Source: Macrocystis pyrifera
Lineage: Eukaryota; Sar; Phaeophyceae; Laminariales; Laminariaceae
Reading direction: 5' to 3'
DNA: 64,000 bases
Assembly (NCBI GenBank): GCA_031763025.1
Contig: JASSKH010000029.1
Location: 5,974,362-6,038,361 of the forward strand
Notes under the pieces: model-generated
What the model was told of the DNA's origin: nothing
The model's input: only the letters and a program-made list of their open reading frames with translations
Database searches by the model: none
Part shown: piece after piece, positions 11,781 to 22,600 of the stretch
Layout of the letters: each line of letters begins with the position of its first letter
How positions within the stretch are numbered: the stretch's first letter is position 1
Program-made: the position numbers and the translations under genes

Positions 11781-12659
11781 CTGATAATCACAGACCACCT
11801 TCAGAACAAGTGATCGGAAGGCGAGGGGGAGATGTTGGTAACGTCGTGCAAACAACGAGATTAGTTCCCAACAGTTACGATGTGTTTTCAAGAAGGTTCA
11901 CGGAAAATGAAACGGACGACGCGTGATCCACTGCCACGGCGGCGGCGCACATTGGAATCCCCTAACTCTGGAACTTTTTCGCCCGGCTGTGTCTCCTCGG
12001 GCCGTACGAGCAGGACCAAGAAACGAGGATGCCTTTAGTGGGAACACTCTGGGTTGGGGATCAGTGTGGGAAAGTACCCAGAAAAACTACTGGGGGGCGT
12101 GAAACATGTGGGAGAAGGAAAGGAGGTCGCCGGGGAAGGGGCCGTGACTGCACGCCCACACGGACTCGGATCAGGTTCTTTGGGAATATAATGTTGAAGG
12201 TGTCTAGGAGTTATGTGCATACCGACCATCAGTCGACGGCCAGGGGGTAGTTGGCCGCGATCAAGTACTTTCTCAGCGTTTGATCGTGTTGAGAACTGCC
12301 GTAGGAAAAGGGGTCAACTGAGCGCACGGTATGACTCCGAATTGAACGACCGTCCGGTCGCCCTCCACTAAGTCGATTATGTCGCGAGGCTACTGAGTAG
12401 CGACAACCATGGTTGACGGGGGCGGTATCATGTGGTTGGATCTCGTCCTGGCATATTTTGGTTGCGTACAGCGTCACAGATGTGGGCGTACGCGGATGGA
12501 ATACTTTACTCCGAGTTCTGCTTGACACGAACCTTCCTTTCCTCTGGCAACCAAGCGAGTCGCATTCGAGAACAGAGATTGCCCAAACACCGTGCAGGTC
12601 CGTTTCCGGGCGTCGAAACGCAACCAGAGTCGAGTGTGTGTGTGTTTCACTACTCAATC

Positions 12660-13060
12660 AAGAGTGATGGATGGCCCCGCGGGCGCAGGAGGCCTGATGG
12701 GTGTATTTTTGAAGCACTGCTTGATTCCTCAATGAACGTGCACCCCCAGTTCCTGAGGGAGGTCAACCTCACTGCCCAATTCACGGCGTTCGGATGGAAT
12801 TTTTTCACTTGGACGGAAGCGTTAGGAGCTTCGAGGGTGATTGCCCGGAGCTGCAGCCGAGACCCAACCCTGTACGCGTTGCAGTCAGGAAAAATCGAAG
12901 AGGCAACCCAGTTGGCCGCGCAAGGGATCTTGGAGTTACAAATCCAACGGGCAGGTAGATGAAAGTTGCGAGCTTTCATGGCCAACGTGCTGGACGCAAA
13001 GGAAAGCGCAGAGTCACTGTCAGGCAAGCGTAGACGGTTCCAGGCCGCTCATATGATGTG
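12660..13060 (+). pseudogene. Tyrosine recombinase C-terminus of the retrotransposon
   Basis: The string ALQSGKIEEATQLAAQG then ELQIQRAGR (about 12876-12960), followed in another frame by KLRAFMANV (about 12965), matches the box II region of tyrosine recombinases. The expected His of the H-x-x-R box is Gln (codon 12882-12884), the Arg is Lys (12891-12893), the Trp after RAGR is a TGA stop, and the nucleophile Tyr position reads Asn. All active-site positions that can be seen are therefore lost. The domain places the element in the DIRS-like order rather than among LTR retrotransposons. Confidence 0.7.
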
Positions 13061-13310
13061 AGAGTTGCATAGCCCCGCAAGGGAAGGGAGCAGAGGATAC
13101 GAGTATCGGATTAGCCTGAGATAGCTCATTTAGTTTGCGTCTGGGAGCGGGGGTTTCGAATTTATTCTGGGCAAGAATAACGGCGCCCTGCTCATCGGGT
13201 TTTGGAGGCGTTGCGCGAGGTGCCCCTGCACTTGCAGGTTTTAGGTGCAAAGCCGAAAACGTGCCCGCATTCGAAAACTGATCATCCTCAAAGCTCTTTA
13301 GCTGCATAAA
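13040..13310 (+). repeat. Split direct repeat B1
   Basis: It matches 13656-13925 in the same orientation. Shared landmarks are ATAGCCCCGCAAGGGAAGG, GTTTGCGTC/GTTTGCGCC, TATTCTGGG, GAATAACGGCGCCC, CCCCTGCACT and CGAAAACG. It directly precedes A2 and follows the recombinase remnant. Confidence 0.8.
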
Positions 13311-13314
13311 AAAA

Positions 13315-13640
13315 TATTTGCTTTAGAATGCGGAGTTCGTGGAGGCGTGATTGGAATTCGAATACTGGCTCTAGGTATCGATTATATTAGAGTGAGCATG
13401 AATTACGCCGGCGTAGTCGTGCGTTCGCCTCAGATTCGCTCCAAGGGGCAGGCGAGACCGTGGGCATCTACAGCAATATTAGCGCAGCAGAAATACACAG
13501 TTTAGGGCGAGCTGGTCCCAAGCGGCTACCCGCCTGAGTTGGTTTATATCGTGCACAGCAGCGCAGCAGTGTCATACAACGCGTCAAACTAGACTCTGGG
13601 AGACTTTCTCACACGCCCGCCCTGTCGCTCAAGAAAGGGG
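13315..13640 (+). repeat. Split direct repeat A2
   Basis: Same-orientation match to A1 (6580-6885) and to the solo copy at 42375-42700. It is flanked on both sides by B repeats, as expected at the right end of a PAT/Ngaro-type element. Confidence 0.8.
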
Positions 13641-13655
13641 CGGAATCAGGTTGCC

Positions 13656-13925
13656 ACAAGTCGAGACGATGTATAGCCCCGGAAGGGAAGGAGTGGGGAA
13701 TGTACATGTATCGGGTTCTCCTGACATCGTTTGTTGGAGTTTGCGCCTAGGTGGGGGGGTAGTGAATATTCTGGGTACGAATTACGGCACCCCGCTCGGT
13801 GGGTTTGTGTAAGCGTTGCTAGAGGTACCCCTGCACTCGAATGTTTTTTTAGCAGGACCGAAAACGCGCCAGCATCCGAAAACTAAAATTTCCAGAATTT
13901 CTTGAGCTGCAACAAGCAAACCTTC
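13656..13925 (+). repeat. Split direct repeat B2 (right end)
   Basis: Same-orientation match to B1. It ends near CAACAAGCAAACC, where similarity stops, marking the probable right end of the retrotransposon. Confidence 0.75.
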
Positions 13926-14104
13926 TTGCCTAAGGCTGTTTTCTACTCGTATGCGGTGCAGATTTGGCAGATTTTTTCCTGATCCCTGTTTCAGCTGCGG
14001 ACTTCGCAGATCCAAAAAGTCGTCGAAAGCGCAAAAATTGGATTCATGTTGAGTGTAGAGATTGGAGCAAACACCGAGACAAACTGACGTTGTTGAAATA
14101 AATG

Positions 14105-14340
14105 TCTGACGCCGCGAAGCACCGCGCTGGGTGCGCTGCACTGCGGGCAGGACCCAAGCGTCCGAGCCAACGCTGGCTGCCTTTAGCCTGACGGCGAAGA
14201 GACGTGCCGAGTGCGCTAGCGTAAACCTGTTTCGGTATTTTGTATTTCACAATGTGACTGGCTGCTGCTGCTGTATAAGCCTACAAGTACGTATCCACGA
14301 AGAGGTGCGTGCCGAGTGCGCTTATCTCGTGCCGAGTGCG
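14105..14340 (+). repeat. Dispersed repeat with a (GCT)n core, copy 1
   Basis: It matches about 35080-35330 in the same orientation: GCCGCGAAGC start, GCAGGAC-C-AGCGT, CTGCTGCTGCTGT, then GTACGTATCCACG versus GTGCGTATGCACG and GTGCG-GCCGA-TGCGCT. Possibly a short non-coding element. Confidence 0.6.
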
Positions 14341-14558
14341 CTAATCTTGGTCAATAGGCACGAGCCGGCGCCAGCCGACTGTAGCTTGGTCACGGAGAGA
14401 TGCACTGCTCGCCGACCACGCGTCGGGCGCAAAGCAACGTCGCTATACAGCTGTGTCACCATCCAACTCATAGATCGTTCTTCTGCGGCTTTTTGCTGTC
14501 GTGGATGACATCTTGAATTTGGAAACCGTACCTTCTTTCGTTTTGAAAATATGATTAT

Positions 14559-14597
14559 CCCAGTCGTCGGATTTTGGGCTAAAATCTGACGACTTGG
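14559..14597. other. Short hairpin
   Basis: GTCGTCGGATTTT at 14563-14575 pairs with AAAATCTGACGAC at 14581-14593 with one mismatch, around a GGGCT loop. CCC and GGG flank the stem. It may be an element end or a chance palindrome. Confidence 0.5.
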
Positions 14598-14599
14598 GC

Positions 14600-16476
14600 C
14601 ATCGAATTCTCATATCATTTTTTTCTCCCTGGTCAGATTTGTGCATTCATCAGACTGCATATGCAGATGCTTTCATTTTTCGTGTTCGAAAAAAACAAAT
14701 TTGAAGGTCGAAATCTAACAGCACAGGAAATAGACTACAAACAAAAAACAAGGGGTTACAGTAGTGGTGCTAAATCAAGCTGCCAGACGCCGAGCGACTG
14801 ACTGATAGGGTTACCCTCCTTGTATGTGTGATCGAACTCGATCAGGTCCAGACGAGTGGCTGCTGCTATGCTCTAACCAATTGTTTAATTGTCATTTATT
14901 TTGTGTTATACGCTTGTTTTACTCAGTGAAACTGTGACGATGCCATATCGAAGGCAAACAAAGCGAACTTCGTCGGGACTCAGTCTATCTATCTGACGGA
15001 TGAAGACCTCGAGATATGAAACAAACGAAAAAAACGAGCCACCATCCACAGTGTATACGTGTACACGTTCGTGTTTACGTTCACGAAATTTGCTTCATCA
15101 CACTCACGGGAAAAGTTACAAACCATGCCCGTTAAGATGATGTTATAGCTATACACCAACAACTTCGGGACGCACAACCTAGTCGTACACAACTACTTTT
15201 TCACACTCGCTTTTCGACGGCATGTATATGCGCCATACGAAAAGATGGGGCAAGGAGCTTCCCCGCCGCTGTCCATCTACTTTCTAACCTATACCCGGTA
15301 CCGCTCGTACTCCGCACAGAAAAAAGAAAGCGATCGGAAAAGTAAGCATGCAGGGCAACCTCACACATGGTGTGCACCCAACCTGGGTCATGACGACGGC
15401 GAGCCTCCACTCCAGGTGGCACTAATAAGAAGCATTAGGTAGTTTGCATCGAAACCGCTCCCTCAGTGCTTGCTTGGGAGACATAGCTACTGGCAATACC
15501 AAGCAAGTGATTCCTGCGTCCTAACTGTTGTGCATCCAGACTAAATCTTCAGGATTCAGCTGCAGTCCGACGACCCCATCACGCGTCTATATCCCCGCCT
15601 CCACTCCCCGGTAACACTCAGGTCAACCCTATCTGCCTGGTTTATGTCTGGAGTTCCAACATGTACACCGCCCACGTTGAGACAGAGGGGAGAATCATCG
15701 GCAACTTTACTGTAGTGGGACTACAATCCCGCTATGGTGGGTTGTGCATTGATAATACCGAGACTACCCGCCAGCACAGAAACCAGGCGAGAGAAGCGTG
15801 AATGCCGTCCTGAGAACAGAGTAGTTGAACTAAAAAGAAATGCACACCCGCCAAACGGTGTAGGGGCTATGCCTGTGAGCACATCGATGGGGATATGCCT
15901 TTATGCACGTCTACCACAACAGGCCGAACAAAATTTATCAAGGGAAGGCAACACAACTATTCGTACAGACGAACGGCCAACAACCACTGCTACAACATAC
16001 CGTTCGGAAATCACGCCGCTTATTCAGACTAGACTACGAGTAGGTAACACTTCTTAGCTATTGATGCTATCCCCTGTTCAGAAGTCACGCCTCTCCTCCA
16101 GGCTAGGAATAAAGGTAAACCCTCGTCACGATGATGACTCAATGTAATTCCTGTTAGGAAAAAAACACTTCTCCTGCGTACTATGTACACAGGTGCCTAT
16201 ACACTCCACCACACGCAACGGGACTGCGGCCTGGAAGCTCTCGTCAAGACTTTATCCTCCATAGAAACCGACAGCCACACACAGCATGCATAGATATGAC
16301 TGGATGGTTGCACATGCGAGCGATGACCATAGCGTATGCAGAAAAATTCATGTCCTTTGAGGCGTGAGAATAGCTTAGTATTCACATACAGCTCATGGGT
16401 TCGGCTCGTCTGAAGATATTGACACCCAACGAACACACATAAAATGCGTACTGGTACGTGTTGGTCTGCACGTTAG
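14600..16476. other. Downstream flank of the metalloprotease gene; no gene recognised
   Basis: This is 3' flank (and presumably 3' UTR) of the minus-strand gene that stops at 16477. The longest reading frame, 107 codons at 15734-16057 on the plus strand, has no recognisable domain. No clear polyadenylation signal could be assigned. Confidence 0.5.
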
Positions 16477-16605
16477 TTAGTGCTTGTACACGCTCATGGC
16501 GTCGCGACCACCGCAGATATCGTCCATGTTGCCGCCACACTCGTATTCGCAGTCGTGTGATTCTCCGTGGGTCTTGTAATTGGTGTCGGCATCGCCGCAC
16601 CAGCA
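16477..16605 (-). CDS. Exon 16: end of WSC domain 5 and stop
   Basis: Forty-two codons and TAA: CWCGDADTNYKTHGESHDCE, then DDICGGRDAMSVYKH. The protein ends right after the last WSC domain, with no membrane anchor or tail. Confidence 0.9.
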   Translation of the reverse strand, partial: CWCGDADTNYKTHGESHDCEYECGGNMDDICGGRDAMSVYKH

Positions 16606-19600
16606 CTGCCGACGACAACAAAAATGGCGGGGACGCACGGCAGCTTCAGTGACAGCTGTTTGTAGGGCGCATGGCATAGCTCTCGCGTACGTACATTTGT
16701 ATGGAAAGCGTAGAGACGAGAACCGTGACATGGCCCGCATAGCGTCTACCGCGAAGTTTTTATCTGACCCAGCGAAGGCGCGATTGTGAATCGACTCCCC
16801 TTCAGGTCGGCCCTCAACAACCTGGACTTAGCTACCTTCGAACTGAAAACCCGTGAAAGGTGCCGTCGTCGTCGTCATCCCTGCGTCTGGCACATCGCAA
16901 CCTGATGTCAATCATCTAGATCGTCTTTGATCATTCAGCACACGTATCGTACAGATCAAGCTCAGAAAAAGTGCGTCCTTGATCATTCAGATATTTCGAC
17001 TCCCACCTTACTAACATTATGTTGACACAACCAGTTGTCGGGGGCAAACCTTCCCAGAAGTGTAGTTATATATCGTTTTTTTTCCCATGTTCGGGCCATG
17101 GTATCAGATGGGACAGACAACTGGTGCCGTCAACGTTTCGTCGACGCCGCGAAAACACGGCTTACCTCCACTGCAAACCGGGTTCCGTAGTAGGTGTAGC
17201 CGTTGCACTGCGTGTGACAGAGCTATTGGTAAATTCACCGCGAGCAGGCCGACGAAGACAAGCGGAAAAGGGCAAGGAGCGAGTGTCGGGACGTACGAAG
17301 ACAGTCAGTCGATAGTCGTACGTAGGGAACATGTGATGGATACCGTGGAGTTAACCAAGAATAAAGCGGTCTGTGTCAGACGGCAAACTCCTCGGGGGTA
17401 GTGTTCCTGGGAGAGAATTAGCGATCTGCGCGCGGGGGATAAAACTAGCGGTGCTGCTGTGGCAACCGATGCGATGCAAGACTCTTATGACACGAACCAC
17501 ATAAATTATCTCGTCAATAAGCGTGGGTTAATGGATATCGTCGGTAGACACATACATATCAACCTTCCGGCTTCAACCACACCCACGCGTTTGGGAATAG
17601 GCTACGGGAATTTTGCCTAGGACCGTTTTCAACCGTCGGACAGCCTCATTTAAGATCATTCAGAAACAAGAATACAAGCTTGGTCCGCGAATTCGTATGT
17701 GTGAGTTGGTACTGAAGCTACATTCGGGCCACACAGTTCTAATGATTAGCACAATGAAATACACACCGACTACGTGCGGCGTTGCTGCTGGTACAGGGAC
17801 ACAGCAAACTAGTAGTCGTACTGGTACGTTCGGGCATCCAACCATTGCGCACCGTGTGTCGAGCACAAACAACAGAGGAACGGAAACGTGTAATGGTACG
17901 TCAGCACAAACAAACCGATTGCAAGAAGAGTCGCGTGATGTCCGCTGAATAGCGCAACATGCACGTCAAAAGATAGGATGGAAGCCGAACGATAGTGCCT
18001 CACGTCTGTGGTCATGTTGCGGTTGGTTTCCATGTGCCTCATGATGCGTTGATGCTTGGAGTCCGCCCAGCAGCCCAAAGGGGTAGGAGCGGGGTCCACG
18101 ATGGCGTCGGCGTACTCGTACACGCTGATCGCGTTGTACCCGCCGCACCTCACGGATGCGTCTCCGGTGCAATCGTGATCGCAGATGGCATGTTCGTCGC
18201 CGAGCCTGGCGGGGTCGTCGGATTCCACGCTGCAGAAGCACTAAATATAGAGAACAGCGAAAAGGACAGCGGCGCGAAAAAAACAAAATACGAAAGCGAA
18301 CGCTTTATAAACGTTTGAAGCCCGTCCACCCCGAGCGTTTTGAAACGGGAAACAAAGCGAACATGACACGGGAAGATACACTGCCTCTGGTTGGTCTCAT
18401 GGGGAAAACAAGCGCCACGTGACCCGCGTGTCCGGGTTTTATTCTCTTTCGTTCAGGACCCGTCTTGACGAGAAAAAACAACAAAATAAACGAACCGCAG
18501 ACCTAAAGAGCAAGTAAATTTTCCTGATGAAATTAAGCGAAATGGAAACAGAGATCCCGATACCTCCGTTTTCACATTTCGCTTGTAAAGTCCCGTAGGA
18601 CATAAAGTTTACGAAGTAAGTGTCAAGTAAACGAGATACGGGTTACCCAGGGGTGAAAAGGAAAATAGAACTAGCGATAAATTTTCTCCGACCGGGTGGA
18701 AAGCGCACGATGGCCGAGGTAGTGCATGTGGCTGTCACGTGGCTTGTCTGCTGTCCGCACGATCGTGCATAGTTAGGGTATGACCAAGCGGTGCCCTCGC
18801 AAGAAACCGGGGGACAAAAAAATGTTTGTGGTGGTGTATGTTTCGAGATGAGAACCGTTGAACATGCGAACGTCTGCCATTAAACAGCGATGATCGATGC
18901 ACAACTTCTAGAGCGCACCGGAGGGAGCGGGTTGGGCCACGAAAACCTCCAGGTGTGAAGAGTGCTTCGGGTGTGCGAGTTGAGCGCTACGACCGAGAAT
19001 CACGTCTGTGGTGTTTTTAGGCATGCTTAACAGTGGCACTACGTACAAATTCGACTCGGCTTCCTGTTCATGTTCACTTTTTCATTAGAAGCTAACAAGC
19101 TGTTACTTTACGAAAAGGCGAAAAAAATCTGCTTCTGAGTAAACGAAGAAAGCCAGACAACGGAGAAAAATGCAAATAATTGAGACGGAACAAGCAAATA
19201 ATTGAGATGAAATCAAATACCAGGCACCTTGTAAAAGGTAAACATATACATTTTTGTTCTTAGCCGCGAAGTACACCACGGTCACACTGCCCCTCACCCC
19301 CACCCCCCCCACCCTCGACATACCTGTTTTCCGTACTCTGTACCGAAGTAAGCGGATCCGTGGCAGTGGCTGGCGCACATCTGCGAAAGCCCAACACAAA
19401 CCACGGTCAAACAAGTATGGGATGATGTCAGAAAGGAGGAAGTATAAGAAGAAGGAGGAGAAGGTTGATGCACGCAAGTTCTTCATTCGTCAGTCCTTGC
19501 TCTGAACAAATACAATTTATCGTGATGGCATGACGGTCGACGAGCATGTATGATACAATGCTCGCGCAGTATCTACTATTACGGGGAACCATAGTAAATA

Positions 19601-22600
19601 GGACCTGCGGTACAAACAAAAAATTATATATCAGACTATTTTTACAAACCATATTTGTTGCTATTTTCTATGGCCCTCCGAAATAGGAGTAGAACTGGGT
19701 ACGAGTCAATATGATCAGTCGACAGGACACACCTCTGTCGTCATTCCTCTGTCCTCGAACATCGTTCTGGTGAGCACGCGGTCGTCCCTGTCGTCTGCGT
19801 AACAACCAACGCCGGTGTAGCCGCGGGAGGTTTCTTCGCCGTAGGGTGGCATGGTTGTGGGCGATACGGTAGGAGGCGGGGTAGGAGGGTCGGTTTTGTG
19901 GACATACGTGTAGACGCTGTTCGCGTAAAAGCCACCGCACATCTCGTTCTCGCCTTCGTCGTCTCTGCCGGTGACGTCGCCTTCTTGTTTGGCGCACGGT
20001 GTGTCGCAGTGGCCGTCGCCGTGCCGCTCGGGTTGGTCACTATCCGCGCTGTAGTAGCACTGATAGGGTATGACAAAGAAATGACCAGAATCAAATTTTG
20101 GAAACGTGTGAGATCACGAGTTTCACACACATATACAACGAACCACTAAGGCGCGGGGACTAATGGTCTCGTGTGGAATCTAATGTGATCTCAAATGAGG
20201 TGAAAAACGATAATTCGATTGTTTGTTCAGATGCATATTAATATAGTTTGTAAGGATAGGACGACATGAATAGACTCTCTCGCAGAGTCGTAAGGTTAGT
20301 TTGTTTTTTTTTCAAATCGAGTTGTTGATCATATATTGCTGCTCTCGAAAGGCGGTAAGGTATTAAAACAACGGGTAGAACGCAGAAGACTATGCTGTGT
20401 CGGAGACGCACGCGCATTCCGGCTCACGACCCAAACCAGCACGACAAATCAAGCTTACTCCTCGTTATCGCTCTTGAAAACGACTGCAATATCGTACCAT
20501 CGATCACAACGGCAAACGATGTGCTTACCTCTTCTCCCCACTGGGTTGCGAAGTAAGTAGACCCTTCGCACCTGACCGAGCATATCTGACGCGCGAGAAA
20601 GCAATGCAACCCCAAAGACGACGGCATATCGCATGGGTTTGGGATAGAAGATGAACTGTAGATCAGTGCCACCAGAGAGATTGTGGTGCCTTACTCTCTG
20701 AGATCAACCACAAGGTACTCAATCGATGGGTCACAACATGACGTCCATGGAGTTTAGTCGGACAGAAACCAGACCAACAACACCATGCCCTAGTCTTGAA
20801 CCAAAATAGCTAGTGTGACCAACGGGTCGTGCATGACTAAGCGCATTGCCGTCTGCGCGGTGTGTGAATTTGGCGGGTTTTGTATTGTTCGACACAACGG
20901 TAACGTTCCAAAGGAGAGCGTCACAGGCCTAAAGTGGGCGTTCTAGCTCAATTATGTGGAGCTAATCATGAGTGATTCGGAACGGACGTCTTCGGAACAA
21001 CTGTACAGAAGCCTTCCGATGCAGGAACTGATTCAGATTTTATGGTCTCTTGAGAAACACCCCCATGATTGATGTGTTCGATATTTTCCTTCTCTTCAGT
21101 ATCTGGTACAAATAGCGTGTACCAGTGCACGAAGATTGCCGGTAAATCGACTGACATGCTGGGAAGGCGGACGGGGAAACACAGAGGAGCAACGTATCGT
21201 TCACGAACTCCTTGTGACACCACGTATAGTGTCATCTCCGACAGCATTTACTTACGTTGATCACTGTTTGACGATACTCTCGCACCATGTCTGTAGGTAT
21301 ATGACGTATCAACAGTCCACTCTGTAGCGAACGTTTTCGCAGGGTCACTGGATATTCAGTTAGTGATCGTTTTCAGGTTCACACGTTTTATTCTTCCAGC
21401 ACCGTGTCCTGGTCTAAGCAAGTCCCACCCTGCGGGTATATTGAAGCATATCCCGATCCCGTCAGTGTATGTATATAGCCCCTACCACACGTACCGCGGC
21501 CGACATAACGTCTTGATGTGTCAGATAATCCCCGGAGAAGGTTCGGTTGGGGTCGGCCATATCCTTGTAGCATCCTACAAAGTCGTAGTCGATGGGAGGC
21601 ATCTCGTCGTAGGGCGACATGGTTGTGGGCGACGTGGTAGGGGACGTAGGAGATTGGGTGTTGTCGTCGTAGTCGTATAGGCTGATGGCGTCATAGCCTC
21701 CGCACGTCCGCTCGTTGTCTCCGCCACATCGGAAGTGGCACGTGGCGTTTCCCTTCCTCATGGGGTAGTCTGTGTCGTATCCGCAGAAACACTTTTTGGG
21801 CAGGGATGAACGGCGGAGGAGCAGTTGCAAGGAGCCACGTCGGTGAAGTAGACTATCGTGGTAAAAACACACATGGCATTCAACGAATTTTGTCTATGAA
21901 CACAAAAACCGGACACTTTGTTCAAAGCGATACCTGTATACCTGGTGGATTGAACAACTTTCTCTTGCCGGCGAAACCACCGCTGTCAACCAGCCCCCCC
22001 CATCCTCTCCCACAATTGGACCCCACAAAAACATACATGTCGTGTGAACTCTGTACCGAAGTAGGCGAATCCATCGCAGAGGCTGGCGCACATCTGTCAA
22101 ATCCATGTACAAACGACGTTCAGCGATGTATGGGATATTGTCAGAAGCGAAAACGGCACAAAAGAACACAGAGAAGGCTGATGCATACAGGTTTCTAATC
22201 ACTCAGTCCACGCTCTCAACAAAAATAATCCTGCGATGGCCTGATTATGAAGGGATATGTGTCGTACGACCCTCGTGCAGTACCAACTTAGAGTAAATTC
22301 GGTACTAGTCAATATGACTAGTCGACAGGACACACCTCTGTCGTCATTTCTCTGTCCTCGAACATCGTTCCGGTGAGCACGCGATCGTCGCTGTCGTCTG
22401 CGTAACAACCAACGCTGGTGTAGCCGGGGGTGGTGTCTTCGCCGTAGGGTGGCATGGTTGTGGGCGATACGGTAGGAGGCGGGGTAGGAGGGTTGGTTTT
22501 GTGGACGTATGTGTAGACGCTGTTCGCGTAAAAGCCACCGCACATCTCGTTCTCGCCTTCGCCGTCTCTGCCGGTGATGTCGTCTTCTTGTTTGGCGCAC

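Larger units (their letters stand above)
6580..13925 (+). mobile_element. Decayed tyrosine-recombinase retrotransposon with split direct repeats (PAT/Ngaro/DIRS-like)
   Basis: In order on the plus strand: repeat A1 (6580-6885), a gag-like region (about 8200-8607), reverse transcriptase (8640-9400), an inserted AT-rich block (about 9508-10475), the rest of the RT (10505-10905), an RNase H-like region (11337-11780), a tyrosine recombinase C-terminus (12660-13060), then repeats B1 (13040-13310), A2 (13315-13640) and B2 (13656-13925). The arrangement A1-ORFs-B1-A2-B2 is the known split-direct-repeat architecture of PAT- and Ngaro-type elements. All coding parts carry frameshifts or stops, so the element is dead. 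A second copy of its coding region lies at 43.3-47.5 kb on the other strand. Confidence 0.75.

Noticed and set aside
16660-16790. Candidate central exon of WSC domain 5 ending at a GTACGT site
   Set aside because: Its phase does not match the neighbouring exons. The 57-nt exon at 17222-17166 fits in length, phase and motif.
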